From HGM13006 sp900757695 (GTDB lineage Bacteria > Bacillota > Clostridia > Oscillospirales > Oscillospiraceae): 64,000 nt of DNA. Under the pieces are notes generated by a model. That model did not search any database. It was given only the letters and a program-made list of their open reading frames with translations, and was not told the DNA's origin. Positions 24,649 to 32,762 of the stretch are shown piece by piece (the stretch's first letter is position 1; each line of letters begins with the position of its first letter). A program made the position numbers and the translations under genes. The stretch covers positions 1 to 64,000 of the forward strand of contig CAUHNW010000012.1 of the NCBI GenBank assembly GCA_959607825.1, written 5' to 3'.

Positions 24649-26526
24649 TTGAAGAATCACAAGGGCAATGCCGTTTTCTTCTTTTTGATTCTGCTGATCC
24701 TTGGATTGTCCGTATGGCTGATCCGAACTCCGGCTTCCAGCGCAGAGGACTATGCCTACAGCGATATTTATGACCTTTTGGAACAGGAAAAGGTAGATTC
24801 CCTGACCCTTCGGGGAAATGACCTGACCCTGACCCTGAAGGAGCCCGATGCCGACGGCAATACCGCCGTTACTTATCAGGTGACCAATTTCTCCGTCTTC
24901 TACAATGATTTCAACGATTTGATCGTTTCCCAGTATGAAGCCGGAACCCTGACAAGCTATGACTATTTGGCCGCCTCTGAAACGCCATGGTGGATGATGT
25001 TTGTCCCCTACCTGCTCATTGCCCTGCTATTCCTTGGCCTCTGGTTCTTTATGATGAACCGTGCCTCGGAGGGCGGCGGCGGGGATAAGAATGTCATGCG
25101 CTTTGCCAAGGCCCGGACGACCACCAGTGCCGATGCCGGGAACGCCGTCACCTTCGACGATGTGGCCGGTGCCGATGAGGAAAAGGCAGAGCTTCAGGAG
25201 GTCGTTGATTTCCTGAAAAACCCCGAAAAATATACCCGTCTCGGTGCACGGATCCCCAAGGGCATTCTGCTGGTCGGCCCGCCGGGTACCGGTAAGACCT
25301 TAATTGCCAAGGCCGTGGCCGGAGAGGCCGGAGTGCATTTTCTCTCGATCTCCGGTTCTGATTTTGTAGAGCTCTATGTGGGCGTTGGCGCAAGCCGTGT
25401 CCGTGACCTGTTTGAGCAGGCCAAAAAGCAGGCTCCGGCCATCATTTTCATCGATGAGATTGATGCGGTAGGCCGTCAGCGTGGCGCCGGTCTTGGCGGC
25501 GGTCACGATGAGCGGGAGCAGACCCTGAACCAGCTGCTGGTGGAAATGGACGGCTTTAAGAGCAGCGAGGGCGTGATCGTCATGGCCGCTACCAACCGGG
25601 TAGACATTCTGGACTCCGCCCTGCTGCGTCCCGGCCGTTTTGACCGGCAGGTCTATGTGGGTGCACCGGATGCCAAGGGCCGTGCCGCCATTCTTCGGGT
25701 ACACGCCCGGAATAAGCCGCTGGCCGACAACGTGGATCTCGATACCATCGCCAAGGAGACCGCAGGCTTCACCGGCGCTGATCTCCAAAATCTTCTGAAT
25801 GAAGCTGCCCTTCGTGCCGCAAAGCTGGGACATCCCTTCATCCGTATGGAGGATCTGGAGGAATCCATGATCAAGGTCATTGCAGGCCCCGAGAAAAAGA
25901 GCCGGGTGATTCCGGCCCACGAGCGGAAGCTCACGGCGGTCCACGAGGCGGGACACGCCATTGTGATGCATATCCTTCCCAGCCATGACCCGGTTCATCA
26001 GATCACCATCGTCCCCCGGGGTATGGCAGGCGGCATGACCATCTCCCTGCCCACGGAGGATCACAGCTACATGAGCCGCAACGAAATGCTGGAGCAGATC
26101 GTCTCCCTGCTGGGCGGACGTGTGGCAGAGGCGCTGATGCTCAGCGACATCTCCACCGGCGCCTCCAATGACCTCCAGCGGGCTACCTCCATTGCCCGTG
26201 AGATGGTCACCAAATACGGCATGAGCACCAATCTGGGCCCTGTGACCTTCGATTCCGACGGTCAGGTATTCATTGGCCGGGACTACGGACAGACCAAGAG
26301 CTATTCGGAGGAATCTGCCGCCCGGATCGACTGCGAAATTCAGCAGATCCTCCGCAGCTGCTACCAGCAGTGTGAGGATATTCTCAAAGCCCATATTCCT
26401 CAGCTTCGTCAGGTCTCCGATTACCTGCTGGAGCATGAGACCATGGATGGAAAGACCTTTGCGGATATTATGGACGCACCGGAGGTGCCGGACACGGATA
26501 CCGCAGAATCAGCCCCTGAAACCTAA
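24649..26526 (+). CDS. ftsH: ATP-dependent zinc metalloprotease FtsH
   Basis: Membrane AAA+ protease that degrades misfolded and short-lived proteins. About 625 residues: membrane helix (about 6-26), extracytoplasmic domain, second helix (about 110-130), AAA+ module with Walker A GPPGTGKT (about 210-217), Walker B IIFIDEIDAVGRQRG and the SRH region LLRPGRFDRQV, then the M41 peptidase with HEAGH (about 432-436). TTG 24649 is chosen because AAGGGAG lies 8 nt upstream; a GTG at 24640 overlaps that site. The C-terminus is acidic and variable. Last gene of the operon, followed by a strong terminator. Confidence 0.96.
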   Translation: MKNHKGNAVFFFLILLILGLSVWLIRTPASSAEDYAYSDIYDLLEQEKVDSLTLRGNDLTLTLKEPDADGNTAVTYQVTNFSVFYNDFNDLIVSQYEAGTLTSYDYLAASETPWWMMFVPYLLIALLFLGLWFFMMNRASEGGGGDKNVMRFAKARTTTSADAGNAVTFDDVAGADEEKAELQEVVDFLKNPEKYTRLGARIPKGILLVGPPGTGKTLIAKAVAGEAGVHFLSISGSDFVELYVGVGASRVRDLFEQAKKQAPAIIFIDEIDAVGRQRGAGLGGGHDEREQTLNQLLVEMDGFKSSEGVIVMAATNRVDILDSALLRPGRFDRQVYVGAPDAKGRAAILRVHARNKPLADNVDLDTIAKETAGFTGADLQNLLNEAALRAAKLGHPFIRMEDLEESMIKVIAGPEKKSRVIPAHERKLTAVHEAGHAIVMHILPSHDPVHQITIVPRGMAGGMTISLPTEDHSYMSRNEMLEQIVSLLGGRVAEALMLSDISTGASNDLQRATSIAREMVTKYGMSTNLGPVTFDSDGQVFIGRDYGQTKSYSEESAARIDCEIQQILRSCYQQCEDILKAHIPQLRQVSDYLLEHETMDGKTFADIMDAPEVPDTDTAESAPET

Positions 26527-26529
26527 AAT

Positions 26530-26574
26530 AAGCCTGACAGCAGAACGGGTAACTGCTGTCAGGCTTTCTTTTTC
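26530..26574 (+). terminator. Intrinsic terminator of the gdpP-ftsH operon
   Basis: AAGCCTGACAGCAG/CTGCTGTCAGGCTT stem with a 9-nt loop followed by TCTTTTTCT; just after the ftsH stop and 8 bp before the convergent larC. Confidence 0.93.
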
Positions 26575-26581
26575 TATTGCG

Positions 26582-27880
26582 TTATTTCAGCTGTGTCCGG
26601 ATCTCCGAAAGAGAGATATGCTCCCGCTCGGCAATCCTTCGCAGGTCCTCAAACTCCGGCTTTTCCCGCCGAACGCCCCAGCCCTCTGCGCATTTCACCG
26701 TCACAGGGCCCCAGGGGGTGTTCTTTTCGTAGGCGGTTCGGGTCAGGATCTTCCGCCGGTGCTCCGTTTCACGGACCCCCAGTGTGGTGGTATGGAGAAA
26801 CAGCAGCTTTGTCAGTGTATCTCTGTCCTCCGGCTTTGCCAGTACGCTGAGCAGCACCCCGGGCCGGTTTTTCTTCATGCCGATGGCCGTGGTATAGACA
26901 TCCAGCGCCCCTGCCTCCATCAGCTTTTCCTCGGCATAGCCCAGATCCTCCGGGGTCATGTCATCCAGATTGCACTGAAGCTCTATGACCGTATCCGCCG
27001 TCTCCGTCTCGGTCTCACCCAGAATTGCCCGAACACAGTTTGCCATGGAAAAATCCTTATTTCCCATGCCATAGCCCACTTTTTCCATGGTCATCCGGGG
27101 CATGGGGCCAAACTTTGTCACAAACCGCCGCAGCAGCGCCGCCCCGGTGGGGGTACAAAGCTCTCCCTGGATCTCGCCGCCATAGCAGGGGACCCCCTGC
27201 AGCAGGAACGCCGTTGCCGGTGCAGGCACCGGCAGGATCCCATGGGCGCAGTGTACATGGCCTGATCCCACGTGCACCGGAGATCCATAGACCTGCTGCA
27301 CGCCCAGCTCATCCATCAGCATGCAGACTCCCACCACATCCGCCACAGCGTCCATGGTGCCTACCTCGTGGAAGTGGATCTCCTCCACGGGCTTCCCGTG
27401 GGCGTGGCTCTCCGCCCGTGCAATGGCTTCGTACACCGAAATCGCATTGGTGCGCACCGTCTCCGGCAGTGCCAGATGGCCGATGATATGGCGAATATCC
27501 GCCATGCTGCTGTGGTGATGGGCATGGGTGTGGTCTTCATGGTCGTGATGATGGGTATGCTCGTGCGCATGTTCGTGGTCATGTTCATGCTCGTGCTCAT
27601 GCGCATGCTCGTGTTGCTCATGCATATGCGCATGCTCGTGGTGCTCCTGACCATGGATATGGTCATGGCTATGCTCTTCCTGTCCGTTCACCAGCACCGA
27701 CACATGGGTGCCAAGGATGCCGCATTTCTCCCGCCGCTCCATCTGATAAGTCACACCGGGAATCCCCAGTGCGTTGAGCCGCCGGATCTGCTCCTGAGGC
27801 TCCGGAAACAGCTCCAGCAGTGCTCCCATGAGCATGTCTCCCGCTGCGCCCATGGCGCATTCCAAATACAGTGTTTTCAT
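26582..27880 (-). CDS. larC: Nickel-pincer cofactor biosynthesis protein LarC
   Basis: CTP-dependent cyclometallase that inserts nickel into the pincer nucleotide used by LarA-type racemases. The 432-residue protein is one continuous frame, whereas in Lactobacillus plantarum larC is split by programmed frameshifting. The N-terminal CAMGAAGDMLMGALLEL is typical. Residues 70-123 hold 28 histidines in 54 positions, a probable nickel store or delivery loop. The conserved EEIHFHEVGTMDAVADVVG and CTPTGAALL follow. It overlaps larB by 4 bp and ends the operon. Confidence 0.95.
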   Translation of the reverse strand: MKTLYLECAMGAAGDMLMGALLELFPEPQEQIRRLNALGIPGVTYQMERREKCGILGTHVSVLVNGQEEHSHDHIHGQEHHEHAHMHEQHEHAHEHEHEHDHEHAHEHTHHHDHEDHTHAHHHSSMADIRHIIGHLALPETVRTNAISVYEAIARAESHAHGKPVEEIHFHEVGTMDAVADVVGVCMLMDELGVQQVYGSPVHVGSGHVHCAHGILPVPAPATAFLLQGVPCYGGEIQGELCTPTGAALLRRFVTKFGPMPRMTMEKVGYGMGNKDFSMANCVRAILGETETETADTVIELQCNLDDMTPEDLGYAEEKLMEAGALDVYTTAIGMKKNRPGVLLSVLAKPEDRDTLTKLLFLHTTTLGVRETEHRRKILTRTAYEKNTPWGPVTVKCAEGWGVRREKPEFEDLRRIAEREHISLSEIRTQLK

Positions 27881-28635
27881 TTCTGCCCTCCTATGTGTGC
27901 AATCATGCTGGCCAGATAGCCCGCTCCGAATCCATTATCAATATTTACCACGCTGGTACCGCTGGCGCAGGAATTGAGCATACTCAGCAGCGCCGAAAGG
28001 CCGCCAAAGTTTGCACCGTATCCCACGGAGGTAGGCACCGCAATCACCGGACAGTCCGCAAGACCGCCGATGACGCTGGCCAGCGCCCCCTCCATGCCCG
28101 CAATGGCAACGATCACCTTTGCGCTCATGATCTCGTCCAAATGGGACAGGAGCCGGTGAAGTCCCGCCACTCCCACATCATAGAGCCGCACCACATGGTT
28201 GCCCAAAGCCTCTGCGGTCAGCGCCGCCTCCTCTGCCACCGGCACATCCGAGGTGCCGCCGGTGGCCACAAGGATCGTCCCCTGACTGTCCGGCTCCGGC
28301 ATACTGCCAACGATCCCCACCCGGCAGTCTTCATAGTAGGTAAGGGGCAGCTTCTCCGCCACAAGCTTTGCCTTGGATGCATCCATCCGGGTGATCAAAA
28401 TGGTTTCCTGGCCGTTCTTCCACATGGTCTCCGCAATTCCGGCAATCTGCATGCCTGTTTTTCCGGCGCCGTAGATCACCTCCGCAGCTCCCTGCCGCAG
28501 TCCCCGATGGGCATCGATCTTGGCAAAGCCGATGTCCTCATAGGGAGCCTCCTTCAGCTTCAGCAGCGCCGAATCCACATCCATTGTCCCCCGGGCCACC
28601 TGCTCCAGCATGGACCGGATCTCCTTCTGCTCCAT
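27877..28635 (-). CDS. larB: Nickel-pincer cofactor biosynthesis protein LarB
   Basis: Carboxylates and hydrolyses nicotinic acid adenine dinucleotide to make pyridinium-3,5-biscarboxylic acid mononucleotide, the first step of nickel-pincer nucleotide synthesis. The 252 residues show the PurE-like core with ATGGTSDVPVAEEAALT near 123-139, YDVGVAGLHRLL and the glycine-rich end FGGLSALLSMLNSC. Start ATG overlaps the larE stop by one base (TAATG) and the end overlaps larC by 4 bp, so the three are translationally coupled. Confidence 0.95.
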   Translation of the reverse strand: MEQKEIRSMLEQVARGTMDVDSALLKLKEAPYEDIGFAKIDAHRGLRQGAAEVIYGAGKTGMQIAGIAETMWKNGQETILITRMDASKAKLVAEKLPLTYYEDCRVGIVGSMPEPDSQGTILVATGGTSDVPVAEEAALTAEALGNHVVRLYDVGVAGLHRLLSHLDEIMSAKVIVAIAGMEGALASVIGGLADCPVIAVPTSVGYGANFGGLSALLSMLNSCASGTSVVNIDNGFGAGYLASMIAHIGGQK

Positions 28636-29372
28636 TATCTCCCCTCCATGTCCAGAAACACGTCTGCAAACAGGGGCTTCAGTGCGGAAAGGATCTCTTT
28701 CCGCTGGGAAAGTCCACGCTCCATCTGCCCCTCCGGCAGCTGGATGCGGGCAGCATCATGGTAGACCCGCACCCGAAAATCGGTAAAGCCAAGGGCAAAC
28801 AGCGCTCCTTCGGCCTTTTCCACTTTTTTGAGTCCCGCTTCCGTGATCTGCGTTCCCGCAGGGAACCGGGTGGCAAGACAGGCGTAAGAGGGCTTATCCC
28901 ACGTAAAGAGTCCGGCCTGCCGGGACTTTTCCCGGATGTCCTGCTTGGTAAGGCCGCAGAGGCGCAGAGGCGAGAGCACCTTCATCTCCCCCAGTGCCTT
29001 CATGCCCGGGCGGTCTCCCGCATCGTCCGAGGCGTTTGTCCCGTCGATCACCTCATCGTATCCGTCCTGCCGGGCCCGCTCCACCAGAGCCCCAAACAGC
29101 GCCGTCTTGCAGTAATAGCACCGATTCTTGGGATTAAAGCCCGCCGCCGGGAGAATATCATAGGGCAGGATCGTCAGCTCCGCTCCCACCTCTTCCGCCA
29201 GCCGCTTGGCATCCTCCAGCTCAAACTGGGGCTGAAACTGCGTCTTGGCAAAGTAGGGCCGAACATCCGCCCCGGCCTGTCGTGCCGCATACAGCAGGTA
29301 GGAGGAATCTACGCCGCCCGAAAAGCCAAGCGCCACCTTGGGATGTGCCTGAAAAAATTCTTGCAATGTCAT
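28635..29372 (-). CDS. larE: Sulfur transferase LarE
   Basis: PP-loop ATPase that replaces the two carboxylate oxygens of the LarB product by sulfur. The 245 residues carry the PP-loop SGGVDSS (18-24), NRCYYCK (Cys85, Cys88) and SYACLATRF (Cys165). In the sacrificial L. plantarum enzyme a single Cys gives up its sulfur. A set of three cysteines has been described for LarE forms that hold a [4Fe-4S] cluster, so this protein may be of that catalytic kind; that is inference. GGAG lies 7 nt before ATG 29372, and the gap to the transporter ATPase gene is 17 bp. Confidence 0.93.
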   Translation of the reverse strand: MTLQEFFQAHPKVALGFSGGVDSSYLLYAARQAGADVRPYFAKTQFQPQFELEDAKRLAEEVGAELTILPYDILPAAGFNPKNRCYYCKTALFGALVERARQDGYDEVIDGTNASDDAGDRPGMKALGEMKVLSPLRLCGLTKQDIREKSRQAGLFTWDKPSYACLATRFPAGTQITEAGLKKVEKAEGALFALGFTDFRVRVYHDAARIQLPEGQMERGLSQRKEILSALKPLFADVFLDMEGR

Positions 29373-29389
29373 AAGAATGCTCCTTTCGC

Positions 29390-30103
29390 TTATGCATATA
29401 TACCAATGGCTTCCACGCCGCCGTCCTCCATGGTTTTCTCATCGAACAGCAGCTCTTTGGATGCGCCATCTGCAAACAGTGCTCCCTTGGTCAGCACCAC
29501 GCATCTCCGGCAGGTCTCCAGTGCAAAGGTCAGATCATGGGTCGCCACCAGTATGGTCTGCGGAAGCTGCTGCATGACTGTGATCAGTCTTCTGCGTGCC
29601 TTGGGGTCCAGAAAGGCCGTAGGCTCGTCCAGCAGCAGCAGCTTCGGCTCCATGGCAAGTACCGTGGCCAGCGCCGCCATGCGCTTTTCGCCGCCGCTGA
29701 GCCGCTGCGCCTGCCGATCCCTCAGCGCCGAAATCCCCAGCAGCTCCAAGGTCTTATTGCTCCACTCCCGCACCTGCTGTTCCGGAAGGCCCATGTTTTG
29801 CAGGCCAAAGGCCACATTCTGGTACACCGTTGGCAGGAAGAGCTGGTCATCCGGATTTTGAAACACCACGCCCACCTGCTGCCGCAGTTTGGATAATGTT
29901 TTTGGGGTAAGCTCGGTATCCCCCACCCGGACACTCCCTTGACTCTGTACCAGTCCCACCAGCGCCATCAGCAGCGTTGTTTTGCCCGCTCCGTTGCCGC
30001 CGATGAGGCCGCAGGTCTCCCCGGGGGACAGCTTCAGGGATACATGTCTCAGTGCCTCTGTTCCATCGGGATAGGTCACCGACAGGTCCTGAATATTCAG
30101 CAT
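29390..30103 (-). CDS. cbiO: Nickel/cobalt ECF transporter ATPase (CbiO/NikO type)
   Basis: Energises metal uptake together with the CbiQ and CbiM subunits. The 237 residues hold Walker A GGNGAGKTT (about 36-44), Q-loop VFQNPDDQLF typical of ECF ATPases, signature LSGGEKR, Walker B LLLLDEPTAFLD and the switch His in ATHDLTFA. ATG 30103 follows GGAGG with 8-nt spacing; the frame stays open upstream into cbiQ but without a better start. It overlaps cbiQ by 7 bp. Being next to larEBC makes nickel the more likely substrate than cobalt. Confidence 0.92.
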   Translation of the reverse strand: MLNIQDLSVTYPDGTEALRHVSLKLSPGETCGLIGGNGAGKTTLLMALVGLVQSQGSVRVGDTELTPKTLSKLRQQVGVVFQNPDDQLFLPTVYQNVAFGLQNMGLPEQQVREWSNKTLELLGISALRDRQAQRLSGGEKRMAALATVLAMEPKLLLLDEPTAFLDPKARRRLITVMQQLPQTILVATHDLTFALETCRRCVVLTKGALFADGASKELLFDEKTMEDGGVEAIGIYA

Positions 30104-30897
30104 GTTATCATCCTCCCGATCCAGCCCGGTACATCTGTCCAACGAAACAGCAGGCTGGTAAGCACCGCCGCCATGGCATAGATCAGATCTCCGCTGTTTA
30201 TTTTCTGTTTTCCACCGCCGTGCCAGCTGCCGCCATAGCCCCGGCACTTCATGGCGCCATAAATTCGCTCCGCCCGGTCAAAGCTCCTCAGCAGCAGTCT
30301 CCCGGCAAAGGGGCCCATATGGCGGATATCCAGCTTCTTCCCGCCGCCTCGGAGCTGGTAGGCTGCCCACATGGAGGATGCCTCTTCCATCAGCGCCCCC
30401 ACATACCGGTAGGTCATTTCCAGCAGCGCCACAAAGGAGGCCGGAATATGGAGGCGGCGCAGGGCGGCTGTCAGCTGAGGAAACGGCGTTACCGCAATCA
30501 GCGTCAGCACTGCGGCGACGCTCAGCATTGCCCGCAGCAGAATACTGAGGCTGGATACCATTCCGGCGGTGATCGTAAGCCCGCCAATGCACATGACCGC
30601 TTGCCGTTCCACTGCCAGATTGCCCACACAGGCCATCAGGCAGAAGGGCAGCACCACAAGGCTCCGCCGCAGCACCATTCCAAAGGGCACCTCCGCCAGC
30701 GCTAATACTACCACCGGATACAAAAAGAACGCAGACATCTGCCCGACACGCTGCCGGTCCAAAGACAGAAGACACACCAGATAGACACAGCAGCTCAGCA
30801 GCTTCACCATGGGATCTCTGCGGTGGATCAGGGTATTTTTACCGGAAAGCTGCTCCAAGCCGTAGATTTCCCTCGTTCTGCTTCGTATATCCGCCAT
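30097..30897 (-). CDS. cbiQ: Nickel/cobalt ECF transporter membrane subunit (CbiQ/NikQ type)
   Basis: Transmembrane coupling subunit of the metal importer. The 266 residues have about five hydrophobic helices and the two ATPase-coupling motifs of the family, seen around EEASSMWAAYQLRGG and RAERIYGAMKCRGYGG. AAGGAG lies upstream of ATG 30897. It ends inside the ATPase gene and starts 12 bp after the CbiMN gene. Confidence 0.9.
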   Translation of the reverse strand: MADIRSRTREIYGLEQLSGKNTLIHRRDPMVKLLSCCVYLVCLLSLDRQRVGQMSAFFLYPVVVLALAEVPFGMVLRRSLVVLPFCLMACVGNLAVERQAVMCIGGLTITAGMVSSLSILLRAMLSVAAVLTLIAVTPFPQLTAALRRLHIPASFVALLEMTYRYVGALMEEASSMWAAYQLRGGGKKLDIRHMGPFAGRLLLRSFDRAERIYGAMKCRGYGGSWHGGGKQKINSGDLIYAMAAVLTSLLFRWTDVPGWIGRMITC

Positions 30898-30909
30898 TGC
30901 CTCGTCTCC

Positions 30910-31914
30910 TTACTCCTGCTCTTTTTTTCTGTGGCGCTTCTTGGCCCATACGATGCCGCTGCCCACGGCGCCCGCCAGCAGGAACGTCATCACAGTCCCC
31001 GCTACGCCGGCTGTCGCAGTGCTCACCGCCTCATTGTCCGAGGGCACTGTATAATCCGGCATCTTCGCCGTTTGCGCCTGAATCTCCGCCGCCTTTTGCT
31101 GGGCCGCATAGCCCGTCTCCAGCTCTGTGGTACCGGCGGTTTTCTCCATGGCCCATTCGAGGCCGTCAGGCAGGCCGGAGGCTGCAAGGCTCAATCCACC
31201 CGCTACCAGCAGTGCCGCTACGGCAAAGCATGCAGCCGTTTTCTTTACGGAGCGTTTCGATACAGCTTCTTCCGCACCGTCCAGAATTTCCGGTCTGGTC
31301 TCATAGACGAACAGCAGGATTCCTCCGGTCACAATGCCCTCCACCAGACCGATTGCCAAATGAATGGGCTGCATCAGCAGCACAAAGGTGGAAAAGGGCA
31401 GCGCCGTGATCCCCGAAGCTACCGTCTCCAGCACCACGCCAAAGGCCCCCAGCTGGAGCCCCAGCACCGCAGAAAGAACGCTGGCCGCCATCAGGCGTCC
31501 CCTGCTTTTCTTTTTTCCGAATATGTGGCGAAACACCAGCGGATAGACCAGCAGACACGGGATCACTCCCATATTGAAGACATTACATCCCAGGGCCAGC
31601 AGTCCGCCGTCTGCAAACATAAGGCATTGGATCGTCAGCACCACCGCAATGGTCAAAAGGGCCGCAGGCCCGCCCAGCAGTCCCGACAGCAGCACGCCGC
31701 CGCCAATGTGTCCGCTGGAGCCCGTACCCGGGATCGTAAAATTGATCATCTGCGCCGCAAATACAAATGCCCCGGCCACTGCCATCATCGGGAGCTTTTT
31801 CTCGGCCTGTCGGCCGCCCTTCATCTTCACTGCCGCGCCTGCCAGCGCCCCTGCGCTGACTGCGCACATCACGCCGCCTACTGCCGGAGACAGCAGCGCA
31901 TCTGCCATATGCAT
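30910..31914 (-). CDS. cbiM: Nickel/cobalt ECF transporter substrate subunit, CbiM-CbiN fusion
   Basis: Metal-binding membrane protein of 334 residues. The start MHMADALLSP has His2 placed as in CbiM/NikM, whose N-terminal amine and His2 bind the metal, and INFTIPGTGSSGHIGGGVL is a conserved CbiM segment. After about residue 225 a second module follows: a helix, the SGLPDGLEWAM motif of CbiN/NikN-type partners and a final helix, so the M and N components are fused. GGAGG lies upstream of ATG 31914. An attenuator-like hairpin precedes the gene. Substrate (Ni or Co) is inferred from the lar genes. Confidence 0.92.
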   Translation of the reverse strand: MHMADALLSPAVGGVMCAVSAGALAGAAVKMKGGRQAEKKLPMMAVAGAFVFAAQMINFTIPGTGSSGHIGGGVLLSGLLGGPAALLTIAVVLTIQCLMFADGGLLALGCNVFNMGVIPCLLVYPLVFRHIFGKKKSRGRLMAASVLSAVLGLQLGAFGVVLETVASGITALPFSTFVLLMQPIHLAIGLVEGIVTGGILLFVYETRPEILDGAEEAVSKRSVKKTAACFAVAALLVAGGLSLAASGLPDGLEWAMEKTAGTTELETGYAAQQKAAEIQAQTAKMPDYTVPSDNEAVSTATAGVAGTVMTFLLAGAVGSGIVWAKKRHRKKEQE

Positions 31915-32060
31915 CTTTCATTCCTCCAAATACAAAAATTGCCAGAACGGCATAGTCCCGCCTTCTGGCAGGTTCATTGCCTTCCTGACAATTCAAATCA
32001 AATTTCCCATTTCCCCATACCCATTTCATCGGGCCTCCCGCACTTCCTGTGCAGGGATTG
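31915..32060 (-). promoter_or_regulatory. Leader between DUF3842 and cbiMN, possible riboswitch or attenuator
   Basis: 146 nt without a closed small gene: a first hairpin CCTGCAC/GTGCGGG, a G-rich linker with several ATGGG and GGGAAA runs, then the terminator-like hairpin. The conserved blocks of the cobalamin riboswitch are not seen, and I cannot match it to the NiCo (czcD) riboswitch. A reading frame starting MKWVWGNGKFD opens in it but runs far into cbiM out of frame, so it is not a classic leader peptide. Confidence 0.35.
31933..31970 (-). terminator. Attenuator-like hairpin before the nickel transporter genes
   Basis: TGCCAGAAGGC and GCCGTTCTGGCA (one bulged G) with an 8-nt loop, followed by ATTTTTG on the minus strand and then directly by the ribosome site of cbiM. 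It lies inside the probable operon, after DUF3842. Confidence 0.7.
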
Positions 32061-32462
32061 TTACAAGGGGGCAATCATCTCTATGGCGGTCTGGATCATC
32101 TGTCCCATGGGCATATCCTGTACGCCCGCAACCATATTGTCACAGTGGTTCACCGGCAGCAAAATCCGCTTTGCATGGCTCTGTCCCACTGCCATCGCCA
32201 TGGCCGGCGTGATCTCACCGTACAGGGCATCCGCAATGACAATGCCGATGGGGCCAAGGATATAGTCGGCACGCCGGGCGCCAACCACCACAGCATTTTC
32301 ACCTGTGGCAGAAATATCCGCTCCGGCCTTCCGCATATTTTCCGTGGCGACCGAGTTGGTTCCCACGGCCCGGACTGTAGCTTCCGGGAAATGCTTCTTC
32401 ACTTCTGCCACGAGCCCACGGCCCATGCCGCCGCCCTGACCATCGATCACCAGAATCTCCAT
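32061..32462 (-). CDS. DUF3842 family protein
   Basis: A 133-residue cytoplasmic protein starting MEILVIDGQGGGMGRGLV, a glycine-rich turn that suggests nucleotide or phosphate binding, and containing VGTNSVATENM and GPIGIVIADALYGEITP. This matches DUF3842, a clostridial family of unknown function. It is the first gene of the nickel transporter-lar cluster, 146 nt before cbiMN with the same direction. The end of the protein (LLPVNHCDNMVAG) carries a His and Cys that could bind metal. Its role in nickel use is an inference from position only. Confidence 0.85.
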   Translation of the reverse strand: MEILVIDGQGGGMGRGLVAEVKKHFPEATVRAVGTNSVATENMRKAGADISATGENAVVVGARRADYILGPIGIVIADALYGEITPAMAMAVGQSHAKRILLPVNHCDNMVAGVQDMPMGQMIQTAIEMIAPL

Positions 32463-32476
32463 CTTGATCCTCCTAT

Positions 32477-32505
32477 ATTATATCCGCAGCCTGCTGTATT
32501 TGCAA
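32477..32505 (-). promoter_or_regulatory. Possible promoter of DUF3842 and the nickel/lar operon
   Basis: TTGCAA, 17-bp spacer, TATAAT on the minus strand. The start would be near 32470, only about 8 nt before the ATG, cutting into the AGGAGG ribosome site, so either the message is nearly leaderless or another upstream promoter is used. Confidence 0.45.
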
Positions 32506-32720
32506 ATAAAATCTCACAATGCTCTTCCCTTCTATTTTACGATATGTTTACAGAAATGAAAAGCAGCGTCCAACGATTTCATAAATTGTTCAAATTCTGT
32601 TTATAGCCTATACAAACTCACCGGGTATAGTATATTCAGAAAACAAATACAGCCGCCTGCCTGACGGCTTTTCTATATTTCTTCTTTACTTGAGCTTCTT
32701 TCATTCCCCCCTAAATTGCT

Positions 32721-32762
32721 GCGGCCCCCGGATCCTGCCTTGATCCGGGGGCTGCACTTTTT
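32721..32762 (+). terminator. Strong hairpin with T-run on the plus strand, no known gene before it
   Basis: GCGGCCCCCGGATC/GATCCGGGGGCTGC stem followed by ACTTTTT on the plus strand. On the minus strand (end of the GNAT gene is to the right) it would precede no T-run. About 250 bp upstream on the plus strand hold no protein gene. Confidence 0.55.

Noticed and set aside
27508..27675. Tandem repeat or CRISPR-like array
   Set aside because: The repetitive DNA encodes the histidine-rich loop of larC in an open frame; there are no spacers.
27877..27880. Programmed frameshift in larC as in Lactobacillus
   Set aside because: larC is one continuous frame of 432 codons here; the only overlap is the 4-bp larB-larC junction.
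31915..32060. Cobalamin or NiCo riboswitch before cbiM
   Set aside because: The conserved cobalamin blocks are not present and I could not match the NiCo consensus, so only an unassigned leader is reported.
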